The notes under the pieces are model-generated. The model was not told where the DNA came from. It made no database searches and was given only the letters and a program-made list of their open reading frames with translations. A stretch of 64,000 nt of DNA from Synaphobranchus kaupii (taxonomy: Eukaryota > Chordata > Actinopteri > Anguilliformes > Synaphobranchidae), in the NCBI GenBank assembly GCA_029718625.1, contig CM056380.1:44689754-44753753 (forward strand), read 5' to 3'. Positions 60,711-64,000 of the stretch are shown here, one piece after another. Numbering within the stretch: the first letter of the stretch is position 1; the number at the start of each line of letters is the position of its first letter. The position numbers and the translations under genes are program-made.

Positions 60711-61899
60711 TGTCACGAACCTAATATGGGCTGGACCCAAATGCAACGACCAGGAGGCAGGGGGACAGAAAAGGTCATTTATTTATGTGGCTTGGGGTAG
60801 TCCCAAGCCGTACACAGATGAAACAACAATAATAGCAAGGTCAGGGATTTCTCCGGAACTTGAATCTGCTCCAAGCTGGAGCTGGACTTGAACAGCCACC
60901 GGATGTTCCAAGCCAGAACTGGACAGGACAGGAAACTGGAACGGATTACTGGAACATGGAGTTGTTCCAAACCGGAACTGGACTTGGTACAGGAGGCTGG
61001 AGTTCCAAACCGGAACTGGACCGGATCTGGACTGGATCGCCAAACGGGAACTGGATCACGGGAACATGGAGTTGTTCCAAACCGGAACTGGACTTGGTAC
61101 AGGAGACTGGAGCGGTTCAAACTGGAACAGGAATACTGGAACACTGTAATGTTCCAGACCGGAACTGGACTGGAAGCAGAGGAAGGGATTATGGCTGGAT
61201 ACGGCTAGGTAGAGCAGTGCAGCGGAGCTCAGGTTGGCCCGGTTGGGGCAGCAGGGCCACAGTGGAAGCTGCAACCGTAACCGTAGCAATGGCGGTAGCC
61301 ACGGCCGGACAGGAACCACTGTAGAATGGAAAGGCAGAACACCCAGCTGCGGGCGCAACGTCAGATGGAGGCAGAGGTACCGCAACACACACAGGGAGTG
61401 GTATACAGCTACAGACTGGCAGACACAGTAGATAGATGGTAATTTAAGACAGGCAAAGTTCAGGCAGGGAAACCGCAAACAGACAGGGCTAGTTAACAAC
61501 AACAGAAGGCTGAGAGCATTAAAGCACAGAGTCAAACCAACTGAAGTCTTTAGGGCACAGGACAGGGATTCTAAGACCAGGATACAAACGGAGAACGTTA
61601 ACGAACTGGCGCTGAATAGCAGCCAGCTGGAGGGTTAAATAGGGAAGTGAGATTGAAAACAATAAAGAAGGCGTGCGGAATGTAAGCGAGGGTGATTGAA
61701 CAATTGACGGGTGCGGAATGCATGCAGCAATGGGGAAAGGAGATAGGTTGAAACCGGAGTGGGGAAAAAGAGTGAAACAAACGGAAGGAACACGCCCAGT
61801 CTGTAGCAACGGGGAAAACACGGACAAAGGGAATCAAACATGACACGGAGGGAAATGGTAAAAAATGGAAAATGGACAGGATGGGAACGGAACGTTACA
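60711..61899 (-). mobile_element. Solo LTR related to the gypsy element
   Basis: 1,189 bp, minus strand, TG…CA ends, flanked by the perfect 5-bp duplication CCTGA (60706-60710 and 61900-61904). It shares with the 39078 LTR the start (TGTAA(T/C)GTTCCG), the CCTCCGTGTCATGTT block, TATA-like CTATTTAA, the start motif GCGCCAGTTCGTTAAC, repeated hairpin words (GTTCC…GGAAC) and the CCTCCTGGTCGTTGCA end. The bodies differ, so it is a sister family. It formed by LTR-LTR recombination. Confidence 0.9.
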
Positions 61900-61904
61900 C
61901 CTGA

Positions 61905-62590
61905 AGGAGCATGCCATCTGCAGCCCTTTGTTCCAACAGGCTCATGAGCACCTGAGCCAACTAAACACTTTCATAACTATTACTCTTTTTATGTTTATAT
62001 AGTTTTTCCCTCCCCTCCTCCTGAAGTGTCATGAGTGTGTAAGTATATTTTCCCTTCTCCTGTGGTACTATTTAGAAACCATCCACACCTGTATTAATTG
62101 GGAAGATGCCTATGCCTGTGCTAATTGGGAATTGCCCTCACTTGGGTCTTGCAGAGCCTATAAATATTTGTCCATATCATTTCCAGAAGGAGCCAGTCTT
62201 CTTGTTACCCTGCTGATGTGCTTGGTCAGTTTTCTTTTTGGCCTTTTGGGTTTTTAGACTTTCTCTGTTTTTGAGTTTGTTTTAGTTGTTTGTAGGCAAG
62301 TTGGCAATAATTCAGGTCCGCCTTCCCATTGTGGGGAGGCCTGAACTTCCCAGTATTTATTTATTTTTTGCTTTGAAGGCCTAAACATTAAACCAAGAGG
62401 AATTGCGCTAAGTTTCCTGTTTAGACCGAAACCCCTAATCAGCACCCTTTCATACTATTGGGTAGGCTTGTTGAGTAGGGGAAATTTTCTAAATATAGTG
62501 TACTTTAAACCCCTGTATGATACACTTCTGGGGTTTCGCTGAGTATATTCGGGAGCACACTTCAAGACGTACACGATCATTTTGGTTGCA
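61905..62590. other. No gene seen
   Basis: Contains CTATAAATATTTG (62158-62170), a TATA-like word that may belong to an old LTR. Not resolvable. Confidence 0.35.
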
Positions 62591-62639
62591 TAAATATGAC
62601 GTGAGGCTTCGTTTTTAAGAAAAAATGAGGTGCAGCTTT

Positions 62640-63570
62640 ATGGGGTGCCAAATGTAAAGTAAAACACAACATGTTTTTCCTGTGTTTTTTTCTCAGATTT
62701 AGCATAAATGTGGAATTTTCCTGAAGATTTATGCTAAATATTAGTTTTTTTCCAAGATTTAACTGACATGCTAAATAAACCTTTTAGTTGATAGTTTCAT
62801 ATTTAATTGATAAATCTCAAATAAGCATGTCCTAAATATTTAAATTAAATGTTAAATCTGAGTTTTCAAAAATAAATATTTAAAATATATATATATATTT
62901 AGCTTATAGCTTAAATCTCTGTTTCAGAAACAAATATTTAGTCAAATATAAATATTTAATTTAAATCTCAAATCTTGGTTTCAAAAATAAATATTTATTT
63001 AAAAAAATAAGATTTAGCTTAAATCTTAAATCTTACGTTTTCTAAAAGTAAAATTTAAGATTGAATTTATATATTTATTTTTTTACCACAAATCTGTGTT
63101 TATCAGTTAAATATTTAGCAAAAAATAAATGTTTATTTATATCTTAAATCTTGGGTTCTAAATTAAATATTTAGCTTATATTTTAAATCTTGGGTTTTTA
63201 TTAAAACCAAGATTTAACATTTAAATAAATATTTATTTTATCACAAATCTTGGTTAAAAATTTAAATATTTAGAAATAAATAAATATTTATTTATATCTT
63301 AAATCTAGGGTTCGAAATTAAATATTTAGCTTATATCTTAAATCTTGCGTTTTTATAAAAACCAAGATTTAACATTTAAATAAATATTTATTTTATCACA
63401 AATCTTGGTTAAAAATTTAAATATTTAGTCAAAAATATATATTTATTTATATTTTAAATCTTTTGTTCCAAATTAAACATTTTGCTTATATCTTAAATCT
63501 TGCGTTTGCAAATTCAACATTTAGCTAAATCTAAATCTTTAGTTTAAATCTTTTGAAAGATATACTAATT
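62640..63570. repeat. AT-rich degenerate tandem repeat
   Basis: Built from words such as AAATATTTATTT, TTAAATCTTG and ATTTAGCTTATA. The clearest unit is about 157 bp (about 63196 and 63353), each with the pairable halves ACCAAGATTT…AAATCTTGGT. Confidence 0.85.
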
Positions 63571-63572
63571 AG

Positions 63573-63594
63573 CCCCCCCCCCCCCCCCCCCCCC
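63573..63594. repeat. Poly-C tract
   Basis: 22 consecutive C at the end of the AT-rich array. Confidence 0.95.
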
Positions 63595-64000
63595 TTGGTG
63601 ACTGGTATCCAATGGAGGGAGGAGGGGAAATAGCTGGCTTTAGTGATGGGGGTAATTGAGGGTCTTCTAAGGAAGTGTGAAACTTGACGTTACATATATT
63701 AATTCCTATATTAATTCCTGTTTGACACACATTATTTACATAGCCTACACACCGATAGCATCTGTTATAATCATGTAAGATGTCCAGTGAACTAACTAGA
63801 TAGCATAGGCTACGTTTTGGGCATATTGGCGTTTCCTTGACTGATTTCTTATGGTGAAGTTGAATATTGACAGCCAGCCAAGCCAAATAACAAACTGGCA
63901 GCTTGATACAATAGATGGTTAGTGAGCTAGGATCAGATAGGCTATGCAAGTGAAATAGGCTAGGCTACTCCACATCTTTGAACCTCATTTCTTACCAATA
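63595..64000. other. No gene seen
   Basis: The antisense 126-codon frame starts in the poly-C tract and lacks domains. Confidence 0.4.

Overview
The window is nuclear DNA of a bony fish, almost certainly a teleost. The evidence is the very long CA/GT, CT/GA and poly-C/G tracts, the Sleeping Beauty-type Tc1 ends, L2-type LINE 3' tails (TTTGGATAAAAGCGTCTGC), a chromodomain-bearing Ty3/gypsy element, and an intron-rich TRIM gene with the exon sizes typical of fish TRIM35/A33-like genes. The species cannot be fixed from the sequence.

Layout. 1-640 is the 3' end of an L2-like LINE. 641-2941 is a 939-bp tandem repeat (two near-identical copies and a diverged partial third). 2942-3600 is a Tc1-derived mosaic, and about 3610-4115 a probable tRNA-derived SINE. 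4257-9644 (minus strand) is the only host protein gene I can support: a six-exon RING/B-box/coiled-coil/B30.2 E3 ubiquitin ligase of 508 residues, with a TATA box, an upstream interferon-response-like site (ISRE) and a poly(A) signal. Its second intron holds a 541-bp Tc1-type MITE into which a 1.33-kb TTAA-flanked element with long inverted repeats and a decayed THAP exon (Kolobok-like) has inserted.

9.7-38.6 kb has no recognisable gene. It holds microsatellites, minisatellites of 16, 34, 42 and 45 bp, palindromic MITEs and LINE/SINE tails. 39078-46458 is a full-length, very young Ty3/gypsy chromovirus: 1,524-bp LTRs, a 5-bp target duplication and one uninterrupted 1,433-residue Gag-Pol frame. 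Its leader and R region show the 11-nt complementarity expected for Tf1/sushi-type self-priming. 47638-49857 is a 2.2-kb Tc1-ended element with about 497-bp inverted arms. 55652-56194 is the uninterrupted sibling of the Tc1 MITE in the TRIM intron, followed 10 bp later by a 176-bp Sleeping Beauty-type mini-MITE. 60711-61899 is a solo LTR on the minus strand, related to the gypsy element and with its own 5-bp target duplication. 62.6-63.6 kb is AT-rich repeat ending in a poly-C run.

Interplay. The TRIM gene is the only functional host locus; the rest is transposon and simple-repeat landscape. Most informative are the self-priming signature with its odd zinc knuckle, the nested THAP/TTAA insertion whose empty site is preserved by a paralogous copy in the same window, and the swapping of Tc1-type ends around shared internal sequence. 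No wholly new system is evident.
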